From assembly GCF_028554725.1 (NCBI RefSeq), contig NC_071670.1, positions 70,035,001 to 70,099,000 of the forward strand: a DNA stretch of 64,000 nucleotides, given 5' to 3'. The translations under genes and the position numbers were made by a program. Positions 1-11,139 of this stretch are shown here, one piece after another (the first letter of the stretch is position 1; each line of letters starts with the position of its first letter). The stretch is from Zeugodacus cucurbitae. Its lineage: Eukaryota; Arthropoda; Insecta; Diptera; Tephritidae. A model generated the notes under the pieces. That model worked only from the letters and a program-made list of their open reading frames with translations. It did no database searches and was not told the origin of the DNA.

Positions 1-2154
1 TCCTGTTTTTTGTCTCTTTTCTTTAAATTTCCTTCTTTTTTTGTTCAAAGTTTTGCATATATGTATTCCTTTGTGTGTGTGTGTGTTTAAAATTGAATTT
101 CCGCATAGTATTTCGTACGCATCCTGTGCGCTTGCTCGTTCGCTTAACGCATTACCAACGCTTGTTTACAAAGGCCACAACACAATAGTCTCCGCACTCT
201 CGTGTGTGCAGGACAAGTTCTTCGAACAAACAAGAATGTTTCCTTTAACGCTTCAACTCATTGCCACAATGGCCGTTTTGTTCATTATGTGTGCGTTGGA
301 GATTAAAGTGCCGGCCCTGATTGTCATTTGTTTGGAGGCTCCACTATCTGGAGTGTTGGCTCATATGTTTGTATATGAGAGTGTCATGTAGGAAAAATAT
401 GTCATGTGTCTAAAGCTTTAATGAAGAAGTGTTTTCGATTAAGTTTCTTGGTATCATTTGATGAGTGTTTGGAACTAAGTACCGGTTTCAATGGAATCAG
501 TAGGTATATATAAGGACATACTGCGTACTGGCGGATCATTTTAGGATATTCCTTCATATAGCTTCAAGAAATTTCGAGACTTTAAGACGTCTAGAGGGCT
601 TTCGTTGAAAACACTCTCCTCTCCTCATGCACCATCGATATACCATTGTCATGCGTACTGATTTTCATTTCCAACAAGGAACATTGCGGATTCACATACC
701 TTTGTGCAGTTGTCGGCCCGTGAAATGTACATACATAAGAACGAGTGTGTGCGGCTATAGACATTACATATCGTATTTACACACTTTAAAACAACATATT
801 ATGCGCATCCAATGGCTTACATTATGCTTGTGGAGAGTAAAGCACGCACATACATCTTTCATGTGAAGTTATTTAAAGTTTAACTATTTTTTTGAGTTCT
901 TTGGCAGTGCGTTGTGATTGCTTGCTTTTGTGCTGCTTGTTTCGGTGTTGTTTCTGTTTTTGTGGCGCATTGTTGTTGCAACATGCCACACACAGTAGCG
1001 CTCTTCACGGATCAATGCACGCAAGCAAATTACATTTTTTACATGTCCGTGAAAATTAATTTGTCGTTGATTATTTATTGCTTTTCGATATTGTCCTTCA
1101 CGCGACATTGTCTGTTAAGCGCTTATATGTGAATGTGAAAGTGTGTGTGTAGTGGTGATAGTGCTTGCAATTTACATGGCGTGCAATAATGTCTGGCTTT
1201 GTGTGTCTTAATTCCACACTTCTACAATACGTTTTCATTAATTAAAAGCGCTTGCATGTATTTAATATTTTATTTTTAATATTCATATATTCATTTTGTT
1301 TTTTTTTTAATTAAATTATTTAAATAGAAAATTAAAAATATTTTGTGGCATGTTTTTCTGTACTGTTCATACTGTGCTAATGAGTAACAATAACTAAAAA
1401 AAATATTTGTCACTTCTACTTCATGTTCTCAGTCCACCAGTGACTAGTAACTAAATGCCATCTCATACAACTATACAAACAGCCACATAACTCCATCACA
1501 CACGCTTCACAAACACAATAGTGAAGCTCTCACTCACTCAGCTGCGCCTCTTCCATGTACCATTGTGAGCCGCCTAAAATTATACCACATAAAATTTAAT
1601 CATATTTTGTTTACTCGGCCCTTTCGCTGTTTGTGCTCGTTGCCATTTGCCTGTGCCAGCCTTTCTTTCTTTCATTGCTCCAGCAACTGTGCATTTCGGT
1701 TCGCCACAGTCATGTTTAGAGTCTCGCATTCATTTTCATGAACATTTTTAGTTTATTATTAAATGAAACCCTTTTTTCTAGCTTTATACTCCATTTCTAT
1801 TTGTTTAGCGGTAGTTGGTATGCTTTGCCACCGAGCCCAGCATGCACGTGTGTGACCTCATACGGTCAGCACTATTCATCTGTCTTTCACATAAAGAAAG
1901 AAACTTGCCTTTTTATCTGTCTTTAATGAAGCGATTTATTATATCTGATTTGCCCTTGTATCTTTTTAAAACAAAATTTTATTTTATTATTTTTCATATG
2001 TTTTTATTATGTGCTTCCTTGCTGGCCATAAAGTATAAGCCAAACTTTTTTTGCTGGTATAGAGAGTCCAACGTCCCACACAAAAGGTTGCAAAATGGTA
2101 TTAGTTGTATGTACCCTTCCGATTCTTTCAAATATATCCTTAAAAACTAGTAAA
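1..2154. other. Intergenic, no supported gene
   Basis: AT-rich DNA with short GT repeats (about 74-87, 1139-1150) and the possible promoter at 505. Short frames at 41, 627, 914, 1738 and 1815 have no recognisable motifs. Confidence 0.5.
505..541 (+). promoter_or_regulatory. Possible TATA/initiator core promoter
   Basis: TATATATAA at 505-513 and TCATTT, a match to the fly initiator TCAKTY, at 536-541. The A at 538 is 31 bases from the T at 507, the standard spacing. No convincing gene follows; the first ATG (627) opens a 79-codon frame of unremarkable composition. Confidence 0.3.
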
Positions 2155-2190
2155 TCTAAAAACAACACAATTCATTTACAAGCTACAATT

Positions 2191-2196
2191 TTTATT
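2191..2196 (-). terminator. Poly(A) signal of BEN copy 1
   Basis: AATAAA on the minus strand about 70 bases after the stop codon, followed by the same TTGTGTTG tract as in the other copies. Homology between the three genes ends near 2155. Confidence 0.5.
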
Positions 2197-2264
2197 CTAT
2201 CAAATATTAATTCATACATTATTCAAATTCTAAAAATCTAACAATTCTATTTCTAAAACAGTAA

Positions 2265-2915
2265 TTAATTCTCTTTATTTTTGTTTTCTTTGACTTTGAA
2301 CATTCTGGCCACGTCGGCACATTTCATGGTGATCGTCGAGCGAATCTCCTTCTCGGAGATTTTGAATCTGTTGCGAATGCAATGAATGATATCAGACACT
2401 TTCTTGGTATCCAACTGCCCCTTTAGCATGCGTTCCTCGTAACGGAACGCGGGTGAGGGTTTGCCACTCAGCGAGTGGGTGGCCAGTGTCTGGCGATCGA
2501 AGATCAAAGCGAGCAGATTGCGTGTGGCCAGCGAAGCGCTGCACTCACGCAGTTTCTCAAAGTCAACTCTGGACACAGTAGTGCCATTCGGTCCTATCTG
2601 GACTGTATCTGAGGTCTCAGTTGGTGCTGCTACTCCAGGTGTTCCATTATTGTCATAAGTCCAGTTTTCCTCTGGTTCCTTTTTAACTACAGTCCCTAGC
2701 TGTTGTGCTCTTGCAGCTGCTTCGAATTGCTGTGTTAGCACGTGATATATGAATAGTTGGATCATAAGTAAATCGATGGGTGCTTCGGTGCGCTGCTTCT
2801 TGGCGACATTCAAAGTAGCTTCGAATTCGCGACGACGTTTCAACTGTTTGCTGGCTATGGATTCTTCACATAGAGGGCAGCGGGCGGTATTATTGCAGTA
2901 GGAACGGTCTGCCAT
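2265..2915 (-). CDS. BEN-domain protein, Insensitive/Elba-like, copy 1
   Basis: This is a single-exon gene for a 216-residue protein, probably a nuclear sequence-specific DNA-binding factor. Residues about 105-207 form a BEN domain of the type found in fly Insensitive and Elba1/2: a GPNGT entry motif, the run TLATHSLSGKPSPAF near 143-157, a KKVSDII helix and the C-terminal TITMKCADVARMF. The N-terminal part has a CPLC pair (13-16), basic stretches KRRR and KKQR that could act in nuclear import, a hydrophobic helical segment (49-72), and a VKKE site that fits a SUMOylation consensus. I chose the ATG at 2913-2915 because it follows AAAA, lies about 65 bases after the predicted transcription start, and matches the other two copies; the open frame continues upstream only from a non-ATG codon. 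A poly(A) signal (AATAAA on the minus strand) lies at 2191-2196. It is inverted relative to copies 2 and 3. Family assignment comes from recalled motifs, not a search; role in early embryos is inferred from the promoter. Confidence 0.85.
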   Translation of the reverse strand: MADRSYCNNTARCPLCEESIASKQLKRRREFEATLNVAKKQRTEAPIDLLMIQLFIYHVLTQQFEAAARAQQLGTVVKKEPEENWTYDNNGTPGVAAPTETSDTVQIGPNGTTVSRVDFEKLRECSASLATRNLLALIFDRQTLATHSLSGKPSPAFRYEERMLKGQLDTKKVSDIIHCIRNRFKISEKEIRSTITMKCADVARMFKVKENKNKEN

Positions 2916-2974
2916 TTTTAAGTTTTTTTTTCTGGAGTTCTTGGGAGTTGTTAACACGTTTGTAGATCGTACAA

Positions 2975-3125
2975 GTTTGATGATGAAGTGCAAAGGATCT
3001 CAGGTTTTATACCCTTTTTTTCCTATATAGTAAAAGCGTTTTTTACCTGTCGAACAGGTAGAAATTTCGAAAAGGTTCCTATTTTGACCTTTGCATTTTA
3101 AGGTGATCTAGACACAGGTAGACAA
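2975..3125 (-). promoter_or_regulatory. Core promoter and TAGteam sites of BEN copy 1
   Basis: On the minus strand a TATAAAA box occupies 3005-3011, with the transcription start expected near 2978-2983 in a TCATCATC stretch. Two perfect CAGGTAG heptamers, the Zelda/TAGteam site, lie at 3055-3061 and 3115-3121 on the plus strand, about 75 and 135 bases upstream of the start, with a weaker CAGGTAA-type site at 3043-3049. The TATA region is nearly identical to those of the other two BEN genes although the DNA further out has diverged. Confidence 0.7.
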
Positions 3126-5413
3126 TACCTAATGTGTATTGACCGCGATCGAGGGCGCGGACATGCCACAATTCATCTTCTATTGTTCTAGAGAATCAAC
3201 TATGTATTTGCAATGCTGTTTTCGTCGGAAAAACTTAAAAGTTTTCAAATTTCCGCAAAAGATGAAACAAAAGCGAACCGAACTATGAATCAATTAACAA
3301 TGAAGTTAATTAAAATTTTGTTACCTGGTTTTGTTAGGAGCGAAAGGAAAAGCGAGCATAATTAACACGCCTTACACAGAGATAAGGTTTAGAAAAGAAA
3401 AGGAGAAAAATTATCTTGAAATTCCAAAATTGTTTCTAAATATTTTTAGGAATAATGATTTTCTTATGGTTCTTTACAGTATCTTTCAGGCTTATAGAAC
3501 AAAGAAAATAACGGAACTTTAAGATTACACGGTTCCGCCAAAACTAGAGGTCTAATGTTGTTATAAGAAATGTTGCAGTTTGAAGCTATATATTGATGAG
3601 ATAAGTTCATGTTTCTCGAAATTTTAATCAATTTAAGAAAACAAAATTTCAAAATGCTAAACTGCACTCGAATACAGCGCTTCCACTTTGTTGATCTACA
3701 AAAGATAAATATCAGCATTTTTACTTCATGAGGAATACTCACAAAAACCTTCCCAGCATAACTAGCTAAAATAAAGATTCCTAGTGAGTTTTACTTTTTT
3801 GGACTATTCCAAGCGGTTTTCCACGTTTCTAAGTACTCATATAATTATCAATAACTACCCATATGTACGTGTATATGTTTAACATATGCAGCTTTTCATG
3901 CGAAGAATCACAGCACGAAACCTACAGAATCCGTATGTAACTGCTACTCACTTGAGTGTAATTAACATTAAGAGCTTTAGATAAGATTAGTTGAGGTAGT
4001 TGAGTCTTCTACAGAATATAAATGCGCATTCATACCAGAGAACTGCAATTATTCCATTTTTTGAGTCATTTGTTGAGTAACACAAAAAATTGTATTAGTG
4101 CATATAAGTCAAAAATCATCAAACACTAAGATCCACTAAAACACATTTACGCACAGCACACAAAGCGAGAGCATAAATAATGAGTAAGTTTCTCTTCATA
4201 TGTATCGTTGAAGTGCTCAATTGTCTCATGAGCCAATAATTCAGACAAGTCAAACCAAAATGAGCCATACCATCAAAAAAACACCAATAGTAAAGCTAAT
4301 GAATTAGTGATACGAATATGATCAAAGTAAAACTGACGAAGGCTGTGCCGCCACTAGGCAAAAGTGCCCTGCGGGAAATGACTAACGATGTGTTTTGTTC
4401 TTTAATGTCGTGTATTACATTTAATGTTTTAAGTTAATTAATGACAGTAAAGTTAATACTTTTAGGTTCTAATATATTTCTTTTAATAGTAATATATTGA
4501 AAATAAAAAAAGACGCACGAAAATGCATGTTCAATGAAATAATGAAACATGTAATGTGACAAAGTTCTCACTGGGTATCTTTACTTTCGTGCTCAGCTAC
4601 GAAGTCACAATTCCACTCATGCCGATCAGTGTAGCGAGCTCATTCAAGTTTATTTTCATCGTGACCAATGAACAAGTGAGTAAAATCAAATTGTTACTAT
4701 AAACTCGTTTGAGTCATAAATTGACGGCACATATAAGTGTAGAAATACAATGAGTTTTTTTTGGTTTGGTGGAAATGAGTCTTAGTGATTTTTGATATTA
4801 GAATTAGTAATCATTTACACAAATTTGTTTGGCTCATGAGTTAGTGTACTAATTTCATTATTACTCAATGCAGATCTCTGATTCATACTAATGTGGTTTG
4901 TTGTGAAACAACAACAACATACACACATAAACACAGCGCAACATGCAAGTTGTTGTTGGTTGAAGCATCCATCTCGGCAACTCGGTGCTCGCTGCCTAAA
5001 AGTATGCAATCATTGTGAATGACTGCTTGCGAACGCAGCTTATTAAATGCTGACGGGTTTTTGCCATGGCAAGCGCACACTTTGCCATTTCGACTACGCG
5101 GTTGATGTGGTGGCACTACACACTACAAGTACACATTCACATATGATTTCGTGTGTGTTGTTGTGCGCGGAAGTTCTTTATGCTACCTACCTATTCATTT
5201 GAATGCTTTCACCGCATGCTCTAACAGTCTTACAAGCGGCATTTATGCCAGTTTTCACATATGAATTTCTGTATGTGTGTGTTCACTTGCATAAAGCGTG
5301 TAAACATCAACATAAACGCTGTTGATTCTATGTCATTCATTCGCTTGCTCGATCCGCTCAGCATAAATATGGAAACGTTTGTTTGCTCCTCTGCTTCTTC
5401 TCTTTACTGTTAA

Positions 5414-5447
<34 letters not shown>

Positions 5448-6387
5448 TATGCCTGTGTATGTGTTTGTGTGTTGCGCCCATGCATATGCAATAAATTGTT
5501 GTAAATTAATTTATTCAACTTTTAAATGAATTGCTTTTTTGCAGCGGTAGTCGCTTAGTGTTGAGTTTTGTGCTGAAAGTTGTTTATATGTAGCTGCACA
5601 GAGCACACACACACACATCTAAATAAATATGAACATGCATAGGCATGCCCGCATATAAAAGCGCAATATGTTGATGTAATAAATATGCAAATTGAAACAA
5701 GTCGGTGTCGGTGTCGTTCGGCTCGACTCAGCTCGGCTGGTGGCCACGGAAGCGCAGCGTGTATGGCACACTAGTGTTTGCATGTTCAAGCAGCTGTTGC
5801 CTTTAAAGCAGTCGAGTAAAAGATCCTTTAATTGCCAATGCAATTCTCACAAAATTACTTAGTGGCAACATCTACAAAATGAAGCTTATTTAGTCCTCTT
5901 ACGCACTTTATCTTGCGGAAAGCTGCACTTCATTGTTCATACTCTATTTCGTGTTGATTTCAATTATCAGATTTTCACAGCATTTTGAGTGAGCATTTTG
6001 CAATTGAGTTGTCTGAAATTTAATTAAAATTTATAATACAAAAAACAACAAAAGCCGATTGCATGTCAAAATTGATGTGTTGCAACAAAGGTGTTGCAAG
6101 TGGTCAGTAACACGCCGAACTGTAAAATGCCAATGGTGTCCGCTCTGTCCTCAAAGAATTGCATGAAAAAAGGAGAATGATCGAAAAATGAGAGGCTTTT
6201 GTTGGTTTGGGGTAAAGTCGCACGCTGCATCAATAATCTGTTAATTGAGGTTGTGAGGATGTGACGTATTTAAAAATTGATAAATGGGGTTTTGAGTTAT
6301 AATGTTGCAGCAATAAGATTCTTATTTTAAAGACATTTATTTACTGAATATATGTACATATATATTTCTATATTTTTGGTCTTCAGA
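3126..6387. other. Intergenic with TGAGT-rich patch and TA microsatellite
   Basis: No gene seen. From about 3835 to 4870 the word TGAGT or ACTCA occurs about fourteen times, and TCATGAGCCAA at 4226-4236 is inverted at 4829-4839. A TA repeat lies at 5413-5450 and a CA repeat near 5605-5617. Confidence 0.5.
5413..5450. repeat. TA dinucleotide microsatellite
   Basis: About 38 bases of nearly uninterrupted TA. Confidence 0.9.
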
Positions 6388-6740
6388 AATTTGGCAACGG
6401 CGAATACCGCAGACGATGGAACGATGAGCTGTACGAGTTATACGACGACATTGACATAGTTCAGCGAATAAAAAGACAGCGGCTACGCTGGCTAAGTCAT
6501 GTTGTCCGAATGGACGAAAACACTCCAGCCCTGAAAGTGTTCGATGCAGTACCCGCCGGAGGAAGCCGAGGAAGGGGAAGGCCTCCACTCCGTTGGAGGG
6601 ACCAGGTGGAGAGCGACCTGGTTACACTTGGGATCTCTAACTGGCGACGAACTGCGAAGGAGAGAGAGAGGTGGCGCACTATCGTCGATTCGGCTATAAC
6701 CGGCTAAACGGTTGCAACGCCAATCACATACATACATATA
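6388..6740 (+). pseudogene. 3' end of an RTE-like LINE ORF
   Basis: From about 6390 an open frame reads as the C-terminal end of an RTE-like retrotransposon polyprotein: RRWNDELYELYDD, then QRLRWLSHVVRMDE, then GRGRPPLRWRDQV and NWRRTA, ending with TAA at 6705-6707. There is no reverse transcriptase part, so this is a heavily 5'-truncated insertion. A short 3' tail and a CATA-rich stretch follow, which may mark the 3' end near 6740. The family resembles the one that left the reverse transcriptase fragment at 36701, but the two pieces do not overlap, so identity cannot be tested here. Confidence 0.75.
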
Positions 6741-7937
6741 TTTCTCATAAATATACATTAATAGATATGTAAAATAATGAACATTTAAATCTGAATAACT
6801 ATAGAGTCTTATCCCAGGAAGGTTTAATATATTACTGATAAATTCCACGGCGATTTGAGATGTTTAAAATGTGTCTCATAGAGAAAAATATTTCTAAGAC
6901 AGATATCATGTTAAGATATGAGATCTAGTATCCCACAATGACGTTTATTTTCCGGACCAAAATCGATTTGAGAGGCTACCGAGGAGACATATGCTCTGAT
7001 ACTTCATATTTTTTATCTACCGATTCGAACATGGTTAGATCACCAAAATAAAAGACCTTGGGCGGACGAGATCTGCGTAAATACCGGTAACGTGGCACCT
7101 TCTGAAATACATTTTTCTTTTAGATAACTTTAATGTCATTTAATTTTCATTTACATTCGAACAACAAAAAATAACGGAAATTTTCTTTTTTTTTAATATT
7201 TATAAATTTGTCTACATTAATATTGTCAGCGCTTTTTCTAATCGTCAAAACACTTCTCAAACTCTATTTTTGGTATAGCCTTTAACTCTTTCATCGATAT
7301 CTTGTAGGCAACACATGGAGACAATTTTTATAATTATACTCCCTAAACCCGCAATTGGAGTCAAAATATAATCGTATATTTATGGAACATCCTGACATAC
7401 CCATAAACTATGAGAATGTTGACCAAACAGTGAGAAGTTGAAGGCGATTGTTTTGAATTTACTTCCCCGATCCCACAATTATAAACTCATTCTAATCGGA
7501 CTCGGATTTGATCCATATTTCTTTTCTCGAGATTCCGAATTAGACGTTTTTTGATAACTAAAATTTTTAATTGATTCAGAAAAATATTGCAACATTTAAA
7601 TTATTAAATATATTTTCGTAAAAATAACAAAATCGAGATAATAAAAGGCTATTTACGCTATTTTTTGTTTCAACACAAAAAAAACTTTAGTTTCCCAAAT
7701 TTGAATAATTTTAAAACAGACTTATCTTTGAATACAACGTTAAATGAAAACTCTTCTAACTACATGTTTTATATAGTATGCTTTAACAATTATTTAATTA
7801 TCCCCCTTTCACCCCACACCACCCCACTGTGACCGGTTGCCATTGACAACGTTCAGTCAACTGTAAACCTCAAAACAAGTTTTAATTATTTTGTATGCGA
7901 ACAATTTGCCATACAATTTGACTTTGCGTTGTAAGCG

Positions 7938-8003
7938 CAACAACAAAAACCGAAACAACAAGAGCAATAATAACAATAATAACAATAACAACAATAACAA
8001 CAC
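7938..8003. repeat. CAA/TAA trinucleotide tract
   Basis: Interrupted AACAA and AATAA triplets, followed by GTT-rich sequence at 8055-8085. Confidence 0.75.
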
Positions 8004-8470
8004 AAATAGCGTAATAAACCAACCACTACTATGATGAAGATAACAACTATGCGCTTGTTGTTATTGCTGCTGTTGTTGTTGCAACACTTTCTGTTGCAAA
8101 GTTCCGCCTTGCACTGCGGTTATTTGCCACAACAATTCCACCACCAATACAATGGATAACTGCCAGGAAACAGAAATTGTTGGCAACACTTAACACGCCG
8201 AGCGCCGTCAGCACACCAAGCGGTCATCAATGAAGGGGGCAATAACAACAACAACAATGCAGGCATAGAAAAAGATTTGTTGGCGAGGAGACTGGTGTTT
8301 CAAGTGCACTGGATATGAAAGTGGGGTTAGGCGTTCAAAGGAGACGGGGGTACATGCAAATTGTTGCAATCAAACCTATGTAGAACATTGTTACACTCAA
8401 GTTGCTGCTGTTGTTGCAACATGGCACGCGGTTGTCGATGTGTTTTTGTTTGTTGTTCTTCTGCTATAAC

Positions 8471-8520
8471 TGATCTAGGTTATTGGAACAGGAAGGTGAG
8501 ACTAGCAAATATACAAGTAA
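8471..8520 (+). repeat. Short shared block, copy 1
   Basis: ATCTAGGTTAT, GAACAGGAAGGTGA and CAAATATRCAA words in the same order and spacing as 23434-23480. Confidence 0.5.
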
Positions 8521-9260
8521 CAACAACAACAATAACACGAGCAAAGCGGTGAAATACAGCAAAACGGGCAATCGCTTGCTGTTTGCTATTGAAAACCACT
8601 AATTTGACTGTGAATATTCATTTGTTGCTGTTGCTGCTCATACAAACACACATACATACAATGGAGCTGGTTTCAATTTCAAAACTTTGCATGCATAACT
8701 CTTTGCAATGCAAATAATTCATTTTTCAAGCGGCGGGTAAGGATTTATTAGCTAGTGCAATGCATCCCTGTGTTGATTTTTATTTTTCCGTTTGCGGAGA
8801 ATCACTCATTCATTTATGCACACACAAAAATTGCATAGAAAACCACGGTTATATTGGCTAGAAAAATCTCTGTGAAAGCGAAAGCTCAAATTACACCAAC
8901 ACAAACGTTCAATTTGTCAGAGCGGAGGTGTGAAGTAAAAAGTGTGTCGTTGGATGCAAATGAATAATATTTTGTGGCGCTTTGGCAATTCATTTCATTT
9001 TTCAATTTGAGTCAGCAGCAACTGCGCACCTGTCAGCGGCGACGGCTGCTGTTGACACACCGCCGTTAAGCGCCGTTCGCAGTCGCAACTTATCTAAGGA
9101 ATGCTTTGTTTAATTTTGCACACATTGTCCTTGAGTGTTGTTGCCTTTTTTGGGTAAACAACTAGATATTTTTGTTTCAAAAATTTTATAATAAAATTTA
9201 GGTCCATGAAAGTGTAAACATTTACTTATTTACACTTTCTTTACAAAAATAATTCACTTA

Positions 9261-9577
9261 CGTGGTGTGTTCAGAAAATAACGGGAATTTGAATTTAAAA
9301 GTTTACAGGTTTGGAGAGTCCAAATATGAGCTTTTTATTTTATATATATATGTGCATGCCCCTGAAGAAATGTATCAGCTGTCCGAGTGACGTTTTCCTA
9401 TTTCCAAAAATAAAGAGAAAGAGCCTTAAATGGTCGTCGTTTTATAAGCATACGAGAAATCGCTGGAAGAGCTAAAGGCTATCCCAAAAATCGCGTTTAC
9501 ATGTGCATAATATCAATTGGACTATTTTGAATTTTTTTTTTTAACAAAAATTTACGTTATACTTTTAACACACCTCG
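9261..9577. mobile_element. Mariner-like MITE, copy 1
   Basis: Terminal inverted repeats of about 30 bases, imperfect: left CGTGGTGTGTTCAGAAAATA then ACGGGAATTT; right (inverted) CGAGGTGTGTTAAAAGTATA then ACGTAAATTT. TA flanks both sides (9259-9260, 9578-9579), as expected for Tc1/mariner elements. The interior shares CATGCCCCTGAAG with copy 2. No transposase. Confidence 0.65.
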
Positions 9578-10598
9578 TACAAAATCGTTAGTTGGCATGT
9601 TAGGGTTAACTTTTAGTTTAGCCAAATTTTAATTCTCATTAAAGCTCCAGTTACCGATGCTTGACTTGACTCAGCTTCGAAAAATTTGGCTTGGAAAACT
9701 TAGATGCAGTTATACTTCACACAACTTCAACTTCAGCTGTTATTATTACAGTTTCTGGGTAGAGTTGCCAGATGTGCATATTTAGCTCTAAAATTAAGTT
9801 TTTTAAATTAAAATATCACCAAGATTGAAGATTTTAAAACTAGTATACAAAAAAATCTTCACTATTAGGAAATCTGTGAACACGTGAAGATTTTATGTTT
9901 GAAAGAAAACTCTTTAATAAATATATGAGTATAGCTTTGAGCAGAATACCACAAAAGAAACGTGCACACGTAGTTCAGATTTTCGATATTTGGAATTGTT
10001 ACAATATGGAATAAATTGGAGCCAGCCAAGCGTATATATGATAGGTGAATAAATAATTTATTCAAATTGTATTTGAACATTTACAATAAATTCGCAAAAT
10101 ATTTTTTTTCTGAGCAGATCACCACAAATTCTTGCAGAGATTCGCAATAGTTATGTTTCTGTTGTAAAAATTACCTTCATATCGTACCTATTTGATTTTA
10201 TTTGTTTATTGCACTTAAAGTTAAACAAGTATTTGCGTTATAAATAAAATAAACGATTTTTTATTAAACATATTAAAAAATAATTGTTGTGAAAAAGGTA
10301 TTTTCCTCTGAATTATCTTATTTTTCTTTATTTGAAGATTTATAAATATTAAAGATTAGAATTTTAACATATTTAATTTTAACCGAAAACATTCAGGCAA
10401 CACTGGAATAGTGTCATAATGAGAATGAAAAGAGAAGCAGTGAGAGAGGGAGAGCAGTTCAAATGTCAACGTAACTTAGAGTTCTAAATTCAACAGACTT
10501 TCAAGTCAAGTCATGCGTTCGGTAATCAAATACATGCAAGGCCCATTAAACGGATCTTTTATGTGACAGTTATCAAGTCTCTCTAGGTCAAGTCAAGT
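9578..10598. other. Intergenic, AT-rich
   Basis: No gene seen. A CAAGT-rich stretch lies at 10498-10598 just before the R1-like fragment. Confidence 0.5.
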
Positions 10599-11139
10599 AT
10601 GGGTAACTGGAGCTTTATTCCTGACATCCATTCATGGATAAATAGACAGCATGGGGACCTGAATTTCCATCTGACACAAATATTGAGTGGACATGGGTGC
10701 TTTAGAAGCTATCTCCATAAATTCCATCACGACGATAGTCCGTATTGTCCGGTGTGTACGGAGTCCATAGAAGACTCTGAACACGTATTTTTTCACTGCC
10801 CTCGATTTTTGAACGTAAGGGACAGGTTGGAAACTGCACTTGGTGGTAGTTTTTCGGTGGAAAACTAGACTGCACTTATGTGTCAGTCCCCTAATAAGTG
10901 GAAAGCAGTTAGCGAAGCGACAGCCTCAATTATGATAGAACTGAGACAGGTACAACAGGTTAGGCGTCAGTCAGTCCGTGCCATAGAGGAGACTTAAGTA
11001 TGTCTTGTCACTCCCACGAATTTGGTGGTTCCGTGGGAGCGTCTTGAGTTGGGAGTAGGTTAGGTTTAGCGGATTAAAGTTCCGCACTCCGGCTTTCGAT
11101 GCTTCCCCCTACTATAAAAAAAAAAAAAAAAAAAAAAAA
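10599..11139 (+). pseudogene. 3' end of an R1-like LINE with poly(A) tail
   Basis: The C-terminal part of an R1/Jockey-group non-LTR retrotransposon ORF2: LIPDI-like FIPDIHSWI, NFHLTQILSGHGCFRSYL, and the gag-like knuckle C-x2-C-x8-H-x4-C at residues 50, 53, 62 and 67. A TAG at 10866-10868 interrupts the frame, which then continues in phase (NKWKAVSEA, IMIELRQVQQ) to TAA at 10995-10997. A 3' UTR of about 118 bases and a run of 24 A (11116-11139) follow, marking the insertion end. The 5' end is truncated at or just before 10599, preceded by CAAGT-rich sequence. Confidence 0.8.
11116..11139 (+). repeat. Poly(A) tail of the R1-like LINE
   Basis: Twenty-four uninterrupted A residues at the downstream end of the LINE fragment; a target-site duplication was not recognisable. 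Confidence 0.75.

Larger units (their letters stand above)
6741..9258. other. Intergenic, CAA/GTT-rich
   Basis: No gene seen. Holds CAA/TAA repeats at 7938-8003, GTT repeats at 8055-8085 and 8403-8420, and a 50-base block at 8471-8520 related to 23434-23480. Confidence 0.5.
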
